Assembly (NCBI RefSeq): GCF_965279675.1
Contig: NZ_CBDIIJ010000002.1
Coordinates: forward strand, 2,418,001-2,482,000
Direction of reading: 5' to 3'
Source: Mucisphaera sp965279675
GTDB lineage: Bacteria; Planctomycetota; Phycisphaerae; Phycisphaerales; Phycisphaeraceae
DNA length: 64,000 nucleotides
Positions 32,076-41,470 of this stretch are shown here, piece after piece (the stretch's first letter is position 1; each line of letters begins with the position of its first letter). Position numbers and translations under genes: made by a program. The notes under the pieces were generated by a model. It saw nothing but the letters and a program-made list of their open reading frames with translations, searched no databases and was not told the origin of the DNA.

Positions 32076-35000
32076 TTAACGATCCTCGGTGAACATCAGG
32101 ACCCTCGGCTTGTCGCCGGCCTCGTTCACGTTGGACCGGTCGTAGGTGACGATGAACCGGCGCTCGACGACCTTGTCGTAGAGCAGCGGGTTGTCGGCAT
32201 TGGGCCGCCGGCCCTGGAGGATGACGTAGGCCGTAAAGACATCCGACCGCACGGAGATGAGCCCCGCGGTGCGCATGAAGGGGAGGAGTTCTTCTTCGAG
32301 GTCGTTGTCGACTGCGTCGACGGTGAAGTCGCCATCGGTTTCGTCGGCGTTGCCGGTTCCTTGTGCGAGATAGTCGAAGCGGTTGTCAGAAACTCCACCG
32401 CCACGGATCAAGGTTAATTCGCCGATTGACGCGAAGCCCGGAGAGGCTCTAATCGTTCCTGTACCAGACGTCGTAATGTCGGGGATTGCGGCATTACGCG
32501 TTCCCCCGACGGTCGAGAAGGGGCCCGTCTCTGGCAGGTCACGGTAGTCGAGAATACCTTCGGCCAACTGCTGGCCATCGCGAGGTGGCGGCAGTGTCAT
32601 TGGATGATTATCTGTGGCGTTGCCGCCGAGGACGAAGGGCAAGGCTTCGAGGACGCGTCGCGGGGCGGTGTTGATGTTGACGACGCCGAAGGCCATGCCG
32701 GGGTTGAGGGCCGGACTACCAGAGATGGCTGTTGAATCTGGGCCATCGAGGGTAGTGAACTGGTCCATCAGGTGGACGGCATCAGGGAGAGACTCGCCAT
32801 TAGGAATCTCCGTCCAGTCGAGTTTGCCGAAGTATCGTTCCTTGCCAGCGGTAGCTCCAACCAATGCACTCCCAAGGCGTTCAGATATAGGCACGTTCGT
32901 ATCTGCTCTGTGTGCAACGACGGGCAGCATCCCAAGCTCTGCCACTGAGTCAAAGGCGGGAGCGACGGGATTGGTTGCTGTGCCATCTCCGACCTTACCA
33001 AGGTGTAGTTGGAACGCGGGCGGCGTAGGATTGAAGTTGACGCCATTACCAGCATCGCCAAAAGTCTCATCTAGTTCGCCCGAAAAATCTGCAGGAAGTG
33101 GAGTTGCTGTGGTGAAGACAGAGCGCGTCGGGGTTGTCGACACTTCATTCTGACTGTCACGCTCAAGCACGTAATGAGGGGTGCCATTAGTCTCTCGGTC
33201 GTCTCTACGTAGATAGCTCGTGTAAACCACGGTTTCACCATCGACGGGAGCCAGCCGTCCGCCATAGACGTTCGTCTCATCAAGAGGAAAATCATCGTTG
33301 ACTGCTGGCGGACCGACAGTGTTATGTGCCCTAAAGCGATCAACCACTTCGCCACCGTACTCTAACCTGAACTCGATGGACTGCCCTTGTGTCCAAGCGT
33401 TGTTTGGAAGGATGGGTTGAGCCGCTGGCCCTGACACACTGGGATTGAGTGAAGTGATGTTCATGCCGGGAGAGTGAAGAAGTACTTCCTCTCCGGCTGC
33501 TAATGTGCCAGCGTTAAGAGTGATGCTTGTGTCGGTACCGCCTGCAGTAACTACAATCTCAAAGTCGCTAAGTTCTACATCCGTCTCATAGCCATTAGCG
33601 GTAGCGTCCCAGGGATTGGCGATTTCTACAATCAAGTAACGATCTTCTGAAGTGACGCTCACAGTACCATCGGGAGGGTCTTCAGCGACAATGATGGAAG
33701 CGGCTTCTCTAAAAAATGGTTGCGCTTCCAGGCCCAAAGATCTCTGTCCGCCCGCCGATGCATTACTGGTTTCAAAATCGCTCAACGCACTCCAGTCGTC
33801 TGCTACGCCAAAGCCAGTATCGACATCGTCGTACGTTCCAGGCACTCGATACGCGAAAGCATTGGCGGCGAGTGCCACTGCATCAGCAGCATCTACCCCA
33901 GCTTCTCTGGCACGCTCGACAAAGTCATCGATGTTTGTTTCATCTAGAAGGTTGATATTGAACTTCGCTCGACTCTCCGGGTCGGCATAGTCAACGGTTC
34001 CACCGCCAGCCAGGTTCGGCCGCACCTGCCGTGCTCCCGAGTAGGTCGTTAGCAGGTGGCGGACGCCTTGGCGCATCTGTCGGCGGGAGGCCCAGCCGGG
34101 GGTCTCGACGCGGTTGGAGCGGAGGACGGACCAGGCGTCGCCGTCGGTTGGATCGGAATCTTCTTGCAGCAAGCTGTATTCAAGTGCCGACCAGCCGGAA
34201 CTGTTAAGACCAAAGCGTCGGCGGAGTTCGGCGAGGGTGTCAGTTCCGAACGGTAGATATGTTTGGTTATTGAGAGTCAGCGTTTCATTCTCGTTATAGG
34301 GGGCATCGAAGTCGACAGAAGCTGTCGTGGTATACACAGGTGGCACATCCAGATTCCGCCCAAACATCTGCCATCGCAGATCGCGATCCGCACGGCCATA
34401 TCTGGCCGATGTAAATGCTGTATTGGTTACGTCGACGCGTGGATAACCGAGTGACGTATACAACGCACTGCGCGTGAGAGAATTACCTTCGGTAATGAAG
34501 TCAAAAGAGAACTGACCAAGAGTCGGTGCGTTTCTGGAACCGGTCGTAAAGCCGATTGATTGGGTAACTGTAGTTACATCGCCACTGAGCTGTTGGTAGT
34601 CCTCGCCGACCGAACTCCACGGGAGGTTGTTCGGTGCATCGCCCCAGTCGGCGTTGGTGCCCACCGTGAAATCAGCTCTAGCGAGCAAGCGCTTGAGGTT
34701 CAGGTCGTGTGGGGTCGATCCGAGCACCATGTGTCTGCGCTTATCTGCCTCTGTGCCGATTGCTTCATGGAGTTCCCCCGCCGTATTCACATTCGCCAGG
34801 CCGGTCTCGTCGATGATGCGGACGGCGGCGGCCCAGCGGAGGCCGCCGGGGGTGTTGATCGGGAGCTCGACCCAGCGGGAGTCGATGTAGCCGTCGCCAT
34901 CGGCGTCGGCGGTGGTGGCGAGGAAGAACTCGGCGTTCTCGTCAGTCGCTGCTCCGCTGCTTAGGTCGGGCAGGCCATCACCTGTCATGGGCTCGTTGTA

Positions 35001-35660
35001 GCCAAGGTTGTCTTCGCCAAAGGTCGAGCCTGCGCGCACAGGGTGATAGGCCAGTGTTGGCTTTTGGTTGGTCAAGGTATTGATATCAAAAGTATTTCCT
35101 TCAGGAATATCCGTGCCAACCGGCTGGAAGTAACGGACATCGATGAATGGAAGTTCGGCTGTGCCATCCGCAGTAGGCAAGTTGCTGATTTGCCGCCAGA
35201 CATCCCAGTCGTTGTCGGTTGTGCCGTCGCCGTCGCTGTCTCCGCCGAGTTGTGCCTGCTCGATGAAAGACCAGCTTTCGAGATAGATCTGGGTCGTTCC
35301 GTCAAAGCGTGAGAAATCCTCCGGCTCGATCGTTGCGAGCCAGCGGTCGCTTGGGCCGGGGTAGTCGTAGTACTCGCTGGTGCCGGTCGTGGGATTGCTG
35401 GTGTAGTCCGTCCAGTCCTTGGCGATGACCTGGCCGATGTAGTCGACGGTGGCTTCGATGGCGGCGTCGGTGTTGGAGGTGCGGGCCGAGGCGGACCCGG
35501 CGATCCGGAGGGATTGGGCGCCGGAGACGAAGGCGACGCCGGCGAGGAAGACCAGCAGCAGCACGCCGACGGCCAGCAGCAGGGCGGAGCCTCTGCGGGC
35601 GCCGAAGATCTGGCGGCTGCGGGTCGGTGTCGTGGGATCGTGGTGCATCGAGGTGGCCAT
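32076..35660 (-). CDS. Giant GspK/PilX-like minor pseudopilin
   Basis: AAGGAG lies before the ATG. The 1194-residue product begins with a basic leader (ARRGSALLLAVGVLLLVFLAGVAFVSGA compressed into residues 22-49) that resembles the GspK/PilX membrane helix, which lacks the usual Glu5. Typical GspK is about 330 residues; here the exported part is three to four times larger. It keeps GspK-like landmarks: NVNTAGE near residue 290, FNINLLDE, VNINTAPRRVLEALP near 950 and SIGELTLIRGGG near 1040. DADGDGYIDSRW is a calcium-binding loop. It would cap a pseudopilus or sit at its tip. It is the last gene of the operon-like minus-strand run. Confidence 0.75.
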   Translation of the reverse strand: MATSMHHDPTTPTRSRQIFGARRGSALLLAVGVLLLVFLAGVAFVSGAQSLRIAGSASARTSNTDAAIEATVDYIGQVIAKDWTDYTSNPTTGTSEYYDYPGPSDRWLATIEPEDFSRFDGTTQIYLESWSFIEQAQLGGDSDGDGTTDNDWDVWRQISNLPTADGTAELPFIDVRYFQPVGTDIPEGNTFDINTLTNQKPTLAYHPVRAGSTFGEDNLGYNEPMTGDGLPDLSSGAATDENAEFFLATTADADGDGYIDSRWVELPINTPGGLRWAAAVRIIDETGLANVNTAGELHEAIGTEADKRRHMVLGSTPHDLNLKRLLARADFTVGTNADWGDAPNNLPWSSVGEDYQQLSGDVTTVTQSIGFTTGSRNAPTLGQFSFDFITEGNSLTRSALYTSLGYPRVDVTNTAFTSARYGRADRDLRWQMFGRNLDVPPVYTTTASVDFDAPYNENETLTLNNQTYLPFGTDTLAELRRRFGLNSSGWSALEYSLLQEDSDPTDGDAWSVLRSNRVETPGWASRRQMRQGVRHLLTTYSGARQVRPNLAGGGTVDYADPESRAKFNINLLDETNIDDFVERAREAGVDAADAVALAANAFAYRVPGTYDDVDTGFGVADDWSALSDFETSNASAGGQRSLGLEAQPFFREAASIIVAEDPPDGTVSVTSEDRYLIVEIANPWDATANGYETDVELSDFEIVVTAGGTDTSITLNAGTLAAGEEVLLHSPGMNITSLNPSVSGPAAQPILPNNAWTQGQSIEFRLEYGGEVVDRFRAHNTVGPPAVNDDFPLDETNVYGGRLAPVDGETVVYTSYLRRDDRETNGTPHYVLERDSQNEVSTTPTRSVFTTATPLPADFSGELDETFGDAGNGVNFNPTPPAFQLHLGKVGDGTATNPVAPAFDSVAELGMLPVVAHRADTNVPISERLGSALVGATAGKERYFGKLDWTEIPNGESLPDAVHLMDQFTTLDGPDSTAISGSPALNPGMAFGVVNINTAPRRVLEALPFVLGGNATDNHPMTLPPPRDGQQLAEGILDYRDLPETGPFSTVGGTRNAAIPDITTSGTGTIRASPGFASIGELTLIRGGGVSDNRFDYLAQGTGNADETDGDFTVDAVDNDLEEELLPFMRTAGLISVRSDVFTAYVILQGRRPNADNPLLYDKVVERRFIVTYDRSNVNEAGDKPRVLMFTEDR

Positions 35661-35689
35661 GGCGCACTCCTTAAAGCATGAGCGTCGCG

Positions 35690-37201
35690 TTACCGCGCGT
35701 CGCGCGGCGGGACCCGGAGAATGAGTTGGAGACGTTGCCCATCGGGCTCGCCGGAGACGGTCCAGCGGGGACGCCCGCGTTGTCCCTGGCCCTGAGCTTC
35801 GATGAATTCTTCGGTTTCTTCGGCCCGCTGGTTCAGGTAGCCCTCGCGGTCGTGGAGGACCATGGTGATCCGGAGGAGCACCGGCCAGGCACGGTAGATG
35901 CCGGAGGTCGGCACATCGCGCTCGAGGCCTTCGCCGTAGATCTGAAAGATACCTGAGGCCGAATCCAGATTGTCGTTATTGCCATAAACCTGACCGTCAG
36001 GTCTGATACCACCGACTTCATCATGCTGAAGGTCGTACGCAAACGCTCGAATATCTCCGACGGTGGCGTAACCGATGTTGAGAGGGCTTGGGTTACGAAG
36101 CTCTGGGCCGGGATTGAGACGGTGCCAGATGATGTAAGGCGGGTTTTCGTCGCCAGTATCACGCGGGCGGATGTCCACAGCCCCATCGGGGCCGGAGCCG
36201 GCCGTGATGTCGTAGTTACCGGCTGCAATGGTGGCGTTGTCTGCAACGTCCAGCGCGTACTCGATCTCGAAGTGAGAGCAGTAGGGGGCAAGTGTGGCCG
36301 CAACGTTGGCGCTTTGCTGTGCGGCGGTATTCGTGTTGTTGAGAATCCCGGGCAGGTTGAAGTCTCTCTGGCCTGTTCTTCTCGAGGTGGCAAGAGCCAG
36401 GTAGAGATAACCGTTCGTGGCGTTATTACTGAAGGCATTGACGATCGCGTCTTTGTAAGTAGCCAACGAGCCGATCGCGAGATCGGTTGTGCCAGCGTCA
36501 AACCGAAAGCTGGCTTCAGGATCGCTGCCTCGCAATGAGGGGAGAACCGTGTTGGGATCGTCATCGGTGTTCCGCCAGAGGCTATCGGTGTAGTGCTGCG
36601 TTCCCCCGAGGCTCGAAGGTGTTGGCGGGATGACAGGCGTGACCAGCGTCGCGCGTCTGCCGAGTGTCCAGCGGTGGGGCGGAATAACGCTGTTCTGATC
36701 GACCGATCCGTTGACGATGTTCAGAAACGGTGGGGCGTTATCGAAAGGTGCACCCAAAGAGGTTGCATCATTAAATCCGGCTCCCGGTGCCCTCAGATGC
36801 CCGTACCAAATCCACGCAGCTGACGCCTCGATGCTCGGGTCCAGGACGGACTGCCAGGGCCCGTTGGCGAAGAAGCCGAGCTGGTCCATCCGGTAGGACC
36901 TGCGGAGATCATCGGGATCGACGCCCGGGACCGGCAACTCGAAGCGATGGGCTCGGAGCACCATGAAGCCGTCGTGGCTCAGCCTGGCGATGTCGGAGCG
37001 CATCCGGGTCTCGACGACCTGGGCGACAGAGAGGACTTCATCCTGAGCCCCGCCGAGGTTCACGGTGTCACGCACGGCGTCGATGATGAAGGCGACCACC
37101 AAGAACACGAGCGCGAGCACGGTGACGGCGGTCAACATCTCGATGAGCGTGAAGGCTCGTCGACGCTGAGGCTGCGTTGGGCTGGGGGATGGGTTACGCA
37201 T
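35690..37201 (-). CDS. GspJ-like prepilin-type protein
   Basis: I use the ATG at 37201, which overlaps the upstream stop by one base (TGATG). The 503-residue product has a long basic leader, then RRRAFTLIEMLTAVTVLALVF, a strong prepilin peptidase site with Glu at +5 and a membrane helix. The globular part is large for a minor pseudopilin. It has a conserved late stretch (YRAWPVLLRITMVLHDREG) typical of GspJ. A central region around residues 130-330 is Asn/Thr-rich and less GC-rich. It should belong to the tip complex with GspI-, GspK- and GspH-like neighbours. Confidence 0.75.
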   Translation of the reverse strand: MRNPSPSPTQPQRRRAFTLIEMLTAVTVLALVFLVVAFIIDAVRDTVNLGGAQDEVLSVAQVVETRMRSDIARLSHDGFMVLRAHRFELPVPGVDPDDLRRSYRMDQLGFFANGPWQSVLDPSIEASAAWIWYGHLRAPGAGFNDATSLGAPFDNAPPFLNIVNGSVDQNSVIPPHRWTLGRRATLVTPVIPPTPSSLGGTQHYTDSLWRNTDDDPNTVLPSLRGSDPEASFRFDAGTTDLAIGSLATYKDAIVNAFSNNATNGYLYLALATSRRTGQRDFNLPGILNNTNTAAQQSANVAATLAPYCSHFEIEYALDVADNATIAAGNYDITAGSGPDGAVDIRPRDTGDENPPYIIWHRLNPGPELRNPSPLNIGYATVGDIRAFAYDLQHDEVGGIRPDGQVYGNNDNLDSASGIFQIYGEGLERDVPTSGIYRAWPVLLRITMVLHDREGYLNQRAEETEEFIEAQGQGQRGRPRWTVSGEPDGQRLQLILRVPPRDAR

Positions 37202-38325
37202 CAAGGAATGATCCCCGTCACGATGGCGGCGGTTCTCGCCGGGAGCCAGTAGATTTCGTATTCGATGAAGTCACCTGCTGCAGGCGAGCTGCCTACCGTC
37301 GCCGGGTTTCTGAAAGCCGGGGGGCGTCCAGAGCCGAGCACCGCCACGAGTTCATCGCTGTCGTGCACGAAGCTACCCACGATCTCAGCGATGTAGGTGG
37401 GCTCGGTATTTGGAGCGACCTCGCGAATCATCATGCGATGGTTGCGGATGCCGCCGGTATCGAATTCAAGATCGAACACTTCACTGTTATTGAGGTCGCC
37501 GATCTGATCGCCGGTGGTCAGGTTAATCTCGTTCCTGAACTCGCTGGCTGCGCTATTGTCATCCCAATACGTGATGTCTCCGAAGTTTTGACTGTCGCTA
37601 TCGCCATCACGGTCGAAGTCATTGATCACCAGCGCCTCGGGCACGGCGACTTCTTCTCTACGGAACACAAACACGGCGACCTCGTAGGGGTCTCCGGCGG
37701 CGGGGCGGCGGACCAGAAGCCGGTGTTCGTAAGTGGGCACACTGGCGTCGACGGCCTCGGGTACCCGGCGGTCGTAGCCGTCGCGGAGGTTCTGAGTGAC
37801 ATCGCGAATCAGGCTCCGGCGGGGATAGCGGGCGACGAGATTCTCGGTGGTGGGGCCGTAGAGATCGACGCCTTCACCTCGCTGGTGCAGCTGCGCCTGA
37901 TAGATGTAGTTCTCGGCTGGCGGAGCAATAAATGGAATCCCATATGCCGTTGACTCTCCCAGTCCCGCGCTCAATGGGTTGGCATCTGGAATCCCAGAGC
38001 TATTCAGACTGATGTTATTTGTAAATGGTACGAAGGCATCTCCAGCAGTGATCACACCGGGTGCTGCCGCATCATCAATTCCGTCCGCCCCCATCGCCTG
38101 GAGCACGGCGAGGACGTTACGGGCGTGGGTGTGGGCGAAGGTGTCGTCGGCGGCGTTCTTGCGGGCGATCCCGCCAACCGGGAACAGGGCCGAGAGCAGG
38201 ATCAGGCCGAAAGCGAGGATGCCGGCCGAGACGAGCATCTCGATGAGCGTGTAGCCGCGTCGGGAAGCCCGGTTCTGCGGCCGGTTGAGTCGTCGTCGGA
38301 TTGGACGGGGTGAGACGGCGATCAC
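37201..38325 (-). CDS. GspI-like prepilin-type protein
   Basis: GTG start, with AGGAG nine bases upstream, immediately after the stop of the preceding gene. The 374-residue protein has the leader and helix RRGYTLIEMLVSAGILAFGLILLSALF in residues 22-48, with Glu at +5. A stretch ARKNAADDTFAHTHARNVLAVLQAM follows as in GspI/PilV proteins that align along the pilus axis. An acidic DFDRDGDSDSQNFGD loop may bind calcium. The next gene starts on its stop codon, so expression is coupled. Confidence 0.75.
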   Translation of the reverse strand: MIAVSPRPIRRRLNRPQNRASRRGYTLIEMLVSAGILAFGLILLSALFPVGGIARKNAADDTFAHTHARNVLAVLQAMGADGIDDAAAPGVITAGDAFVPFTNNISLNSSGIPDANPLSAGLGESTAYGIPFIAPPAENYIYQAQLHQRGEGVDLYGPTTENLVARYPRRSLIRDVTQNLRDGYDRRVPEAVDASVPTYEHRLLVRRPAAGDPYEVAVFVFRREEVAVPEALVINDFDRDGDSDSQNFGDITYWDDNSAASEFRNEINLTTGDQIGDLNNSEVFDLEFDTGGIRNHRMMIREVAPNTEPTYIAEIVGSFVHDSDELVAVLGSGRPPAFRNPATVGSSPAAGDFIEYEIYWLPARTAAIVTGIIP

Positions 38326-39105
38326 TTAAGGCGTCTCCTGATTCCGCTGAACCGAAGGCAGCCCGGTGTTGGGTGCAAAGGTCACGATGGCGATATCGGC
38401 GTCGATGAAGCTGCCGGTAGAGGCGTCGCCGAGATAGCCCTGTTCGAGAAAGAGTTCGATGCTGTCATTAAAGAAATTAGAATCATTGGCGTCGTAGGCA
38501 GCACTCATTTCAATCTGAAACTCGCGCTCATCCAGCACGCTGAAAAACCTGGTTGTTCGGGCGACGTGTACCACGTTGCTCCCACTGGCGCCTTGTGGGT
38601 CGAAGTTGTAGATGTAAGCCGTGTCGTCCGGATTCACACTGCCATCAGGATTAAATCGAAGAGCCAGGACAATTGCTGGATCGTTGCGACTTTTTGGGTA
38701 ACTAGGAGCCGTCCAAAGTCGCGCTGGCCCTACCATGGCTTGCCCGGTAACCCGGACGCCTTCAGGCAGATCAACACTGCGGATGTCCGTCAGCCGTTGG
38801 AACTCGGTACGTGAAGGTGTTTCCACCAGCGAGGCAACTTCTACCAGCGTCCGCTCATTGATATCGGGATCCTCAATACGGAAGACCAAGGCCGTCTGAA
38901 CGCCATCACGCAGAGCGATCGATCGTGCCAGTCCAGCCTGGGCGTTGATGGCGTTGACGCCGTTGCCAACAGCGTTGGCTCGCATCAGGGTCAATACAGC
39001 ACCGACGGTTGTCGCCGCGAGTAAGAGGATGATGCCAAGCACCACCAGCAACTCGATCAGTGAGAAGGCTCGCTGGGTGGAAGGGATACGATTTCTTCGG
39101 TCCAT
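38326..39105 (-). CDS. GspH-like prepilin-type protein
   Basis: ATG with AGGAG eight bases upstream. The 259-residue product has STQRAFSLIELLVVLGIILL, a canonical prepilin signal. It also has a GspH-like arrangement: QAGLARSIALRDGVQTALVF soon after the helix and a C-terminal beta-rich domain. GspH caps the side of the pseudopilus tip. The TAA stop directly abuts the next gene's GTG. Confidence 0.75.
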   Translation of the reverse strand: MDRRNRIPSTQRAFSLIELLVVLGIILLLAATTVGAVLTLMRANAVGNGVNAINAQAGLARSIALRDGVQTALVFRIEDPDINERTLVEVASLVETPSRTEFQRLTDIRSVDLPEGVRVTGQAMVGPARLWTAPSYPKSRNDPAIVLALRFNPDGSVNPDDTAYIYNFDPQGASGSNVVHVARTTRFFSVLDEREFQIEMSAAYDANDSNFFNDSIELFLEQGYLGDASTGSFIDADIAIVTFAPNTGLPSVQRNQETP

Positions 39106-39124
39106 GGCGGTCACTCCTACAGAC

Positions 39125-39820
39125 TTAGGGGGCGCTCGCGCTGTAGAGATCATCCGTACCGGTGATATCAATACGGTCAGGGAAGTTGTTGACAGTAAAT
39201 CTTGCAGGTGCATCGTTAGCATTCAGATGATCCCACACGATCGGCGTATCCATACCGCCTTTATCTGGATCGATACTGCGGGCACTGCCGTTTGGCCCTG
39301 AGCTATAAAACCAAGGACGTAAACTTCGAATAGCTTCATCCGAGGAATCATCCGCAATCGCGTGCGGGATAATCGGCACGATGCCGAAGCCCCAGCCGTC
39401 GGCGATCGGTGAGGCGTCGCGGATGTCCAGAATGTCCTCGTTACCGGCGACTTCGGGCGGTGTCTGCAGGAGTGGACCCAGCATCGACCCGATCTCACCG
39501 TACTTCTGCATCTCGTCGAAGAACTGCTCGGGCCAACCGGTCATGCGGTTCTGGCTGCTGTTCCAGCTCACCGGGTCGGAGTTGCGATTGACACGCGGAT
39601 AGCGCCCGTTGAGGTCGTAGTACTCGTCCACGGCGGCTTCGAGGGTGGCGAAGGTCGACTCCGTGGCCCACTGGTTGGCGTTGCCCGTGACAGCCGCGAC
39701 ACCACCGAGGATGAGAGCGATCAGCACCGCGATGATGGAGACCACCACAAGGATCTCGATGAGCGAGAAACCTCGTACCGTCAATAGATTCGTAGGTGGT
39801 ATCGGTGATTGCTGTTTCAT
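39125..39820 (-). CDS. GspG-like (major pseudopilin type) prepilin protein
   Basis: The 231-residue product has VRGFSLIEILVVVSIIAVLIALILGG at residues 15-40. It then has TFATLEAAVDEYYDLNGRYP near residue 60, the hallmark of major pseudopilins in which an N-terminal helix leads to the LNGRYP turn. A GspG-type ending is also present. At 231 residues it is longer than the usual 140-150. It would form the shaft of the pseudopilus. No strong ribosome site is visible, so translation may depend on upstream coupling. Confidence 0.75.
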   Translation of the reverse strand: MKQQSPIPPTNLLTVRGFSLIEILVVVSIIAVLIALILGGVAAVTGNANQWATESTFATLEAAVDEYYDLNGRYPRVNRNSDPVSWNSSQNRMTGWPEQFFDEMQKYGEIGSMLGPLLQTPPEVAGNEDILDIRDASPIADGWGFGIVPIIPHAIADDSSDEAIRSLRPWFYSSGPNGSARSIDPDKGGMDTPIVWDHLNANDAPARFTVNNFPDRIDITGTDDLYSASAP

Positions 39821-39829
39821 GGATGTCGC

Positions 39830-40849
39830 TTAGTTGGTGTCGGCGTAGAGCATGACGGCGTCGTTGCGTTCGTCGCCGGCTTCGTCTTCAGACCAGGGGA
39901 AGAAGATGTCATCGCCGGTGCGGTTGTCGTTCTGCTTAACAGCGAAGGTCTCCGAGAGCTGGGTTGCTGGCAGGATTCTGTCCCGGAAGGAAGCGCTGCC
40001 ATCGTTCATGACCACGACGCCCTGCCAGGTAGCTGTATCACGGCTCCCCGAATTGAGTTGGTGGATGGAAACGCCACCCCTGGGATCGGGTGAAGAGCCC
40101 GTCTCGGCGGCAAAGGCGTTGTAGTCACCAGGCGACGTGTAATCGAACTCAGCCGGTTCAGAAGTCCTAGCGGTCAGTATGCGGTCTGAAATGACTGGTA
40201 CCAGACTGCCAGAGTTATCCCGCCAGTTGCGAATACGAACGCGGTTGGTCGGGTTGTCATTGATGACGACTGGGTGCTCGTCGCCAAGACGTGGGTCCAG
40301 GTAGGCATACGAGTGCGCAGGACCTTCCGCTGAAGTCCTCAGGTCAAAGAAATCACCTACGGTCGTGTCGGTGTAGCTGCCGTCCCATGGTTCCTTGCCG
40401 CGTTCAGCAGGAGAGATAACCGCATCGGGCGTGACGCTGCCTTTATTGAGCAGGGTCCAGACGATGGCATCAGCCCACCACTCCGGGGTCTCATCGAGGC
40501 TTAATCCACTCAGTTGCGCTTCGAGTTCAATCACGCTGGTTTCGTTGGTTTGACCGACATAACCTCCTCGAACAAAAAGCGAGGGGTCTGCAGTCCCCTG
40601 AGAGGAAAGACCCGGATACCACGAATTATTGTCCTGCGCGAAAACCACCATCCCGGTCTGCAGGTTGCGTGCCTGCGACTGGGCTTCGGTCTGGCGCACG
40701 ACCCGCTGGATGGCACCGAGGGCGGGCAGGAGGATGGCCACGAGAAGGGCAATGATCGAGATCACGACCAGCAACTCGATGAGGGTGAAACCCCTGTGAA
40801 GGAGCTCGGGTCGTTGCTGGCTGTCCGTTGTCGTGTAAGCAGGCGTCAT
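39830..40849 (-). CDS. Prepilin-type protein with planctomycete-style C-terminal DG motif
   Basis: The 339-residue protein has LHRGFTLIELLVVISIIALLVAILLPAL, the textbook prepilin start of the large planctomycete/verrucomicrobial family. Near its end is GVVVMNDGSASF, resembling the HxxxN-x-F-x-DG tail of that family. AGGA precedes the ATG. Such proteins are abundant in this phylum and are thought to assemble as pilus- or pseudopilus-like fibres, but individual roles are unknown. It lies nine bases upstream of the GspG-like gene. Confidence 0.8.
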   Translation of the reverse strand: MTPAYTTTDSQQRPELLHRGFTLIELLVVISIIALLVAILLPALGAIQRVVRQTEAQSQARNLQTGMVVFAQDNNSWYPGLSSQGTADPSLFVRGGYVGQTNETSVIELEAQLSGLSLDETPEWWADAIVWTLLNKGSVTPDAVISPAERGKEPWDGSYTDTTVGDFFDLRTSAEGPAHSYAYLDPRLGDEHPVVINDNPTNRVRIRNWRDNSGSLVPVISDRILTARTSEPAEFDYTSPGDYNAFAAETGSSPDPRGGVSIHQLNSGSRDTATWQGVVVMNDGSASFRDRILPATQLSETFAVKQNDNRTGDDIFFPWSEDEAGDERNDAVMLYADTN

Positions 40850-40898
40850 GGCTTGTCCTGGAGCGCGCCCTGCGGCCGGGCGCCTCGGTCAGTAGGAA

Positions 40899-41435
40899 CT
40901 AAAACAGTTGTTCGAAATCCGAGCTGTAGCTGTCGTCAATCAGAGCTTCGATCAGTGCGGGGTCATCGGCCATCGCATCACCAAAGGTGAGGTCGGCCCC
41001 CGCGGAGACGAACTCACCCACAGGCAGAGCGCCGCGTGAGGTTTCGCTGTAGGCCAGCGGGGTACCGTAAGCGTCCAGCGGGACGGCCACGCCGTCCGGC
41101 CGCATCGCGATCGGCAGGCCGACAAGTGTCGCCCGGGTGCTCTCAAGCCCGGCGAGCGTTTCAAGTGCTGTGGCGGCCGAGCCGCTTGGCAGGGTTCCGC
41201 TGATCGTCTCGTAACGCTGTAGAGCCGAGCCGTAAGCCGTCAGGATGTCTTCGTTGGCTTGCTTCCTCAGGCTTTCCGCGTACCCGGCCGTCAGCCATAG
41301 GCCGCCAGCCATCAGCAGCACACCAACCGCTAGAGACAGCAGAGTCTCGGCCCCGGTCAGCCCGCGACGAACCGTCACCGCCCGGCCCGTTGAGGGCGTG
41401 AGGGTGATCCGGGTTGTTGCTGAAAGCATGTTCAC
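40899..41435 (-). CDS. Short pseudopilin-like protein
   Basis: GTG start after AGGA. The 178-residue product has a leader and helix at residues 20-50, VRRGLTGAETLLSLAVGVLL, which keeps Gly before the cleavage point and Glu at +5 but has Leu-Thr-Gly-Ala in place of the usual FTLIE. The helix is followed by a GYAESLRKQANEDILTAYG stretch. The C-terminal half is acidic. It is likely a divergent minor pseudopilin; cleavage by the prepilin peptidase is plausible but the motif is weak. Confidence 0.65.
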   Translation of the reverse strand: MNMLSATTRITLTPSTGRAVTVRRGLTGAETLLSLAVGVLLMAGGLWLTAGYAESLRKQANEDILTAYGSALQRYETISGTLPSGSAATALETLAGLESTRATLVGLPIAMRPDGVAVPLDAYGTPLAYSETSRGALPVGEFVSAGADLTFGDAMADDPALIEALIDDSYSSDFEQLF

Positions 41436-41470
41436 GGGGGCTTCCTGGAGGTTCTGAATAGACAGGCCGT

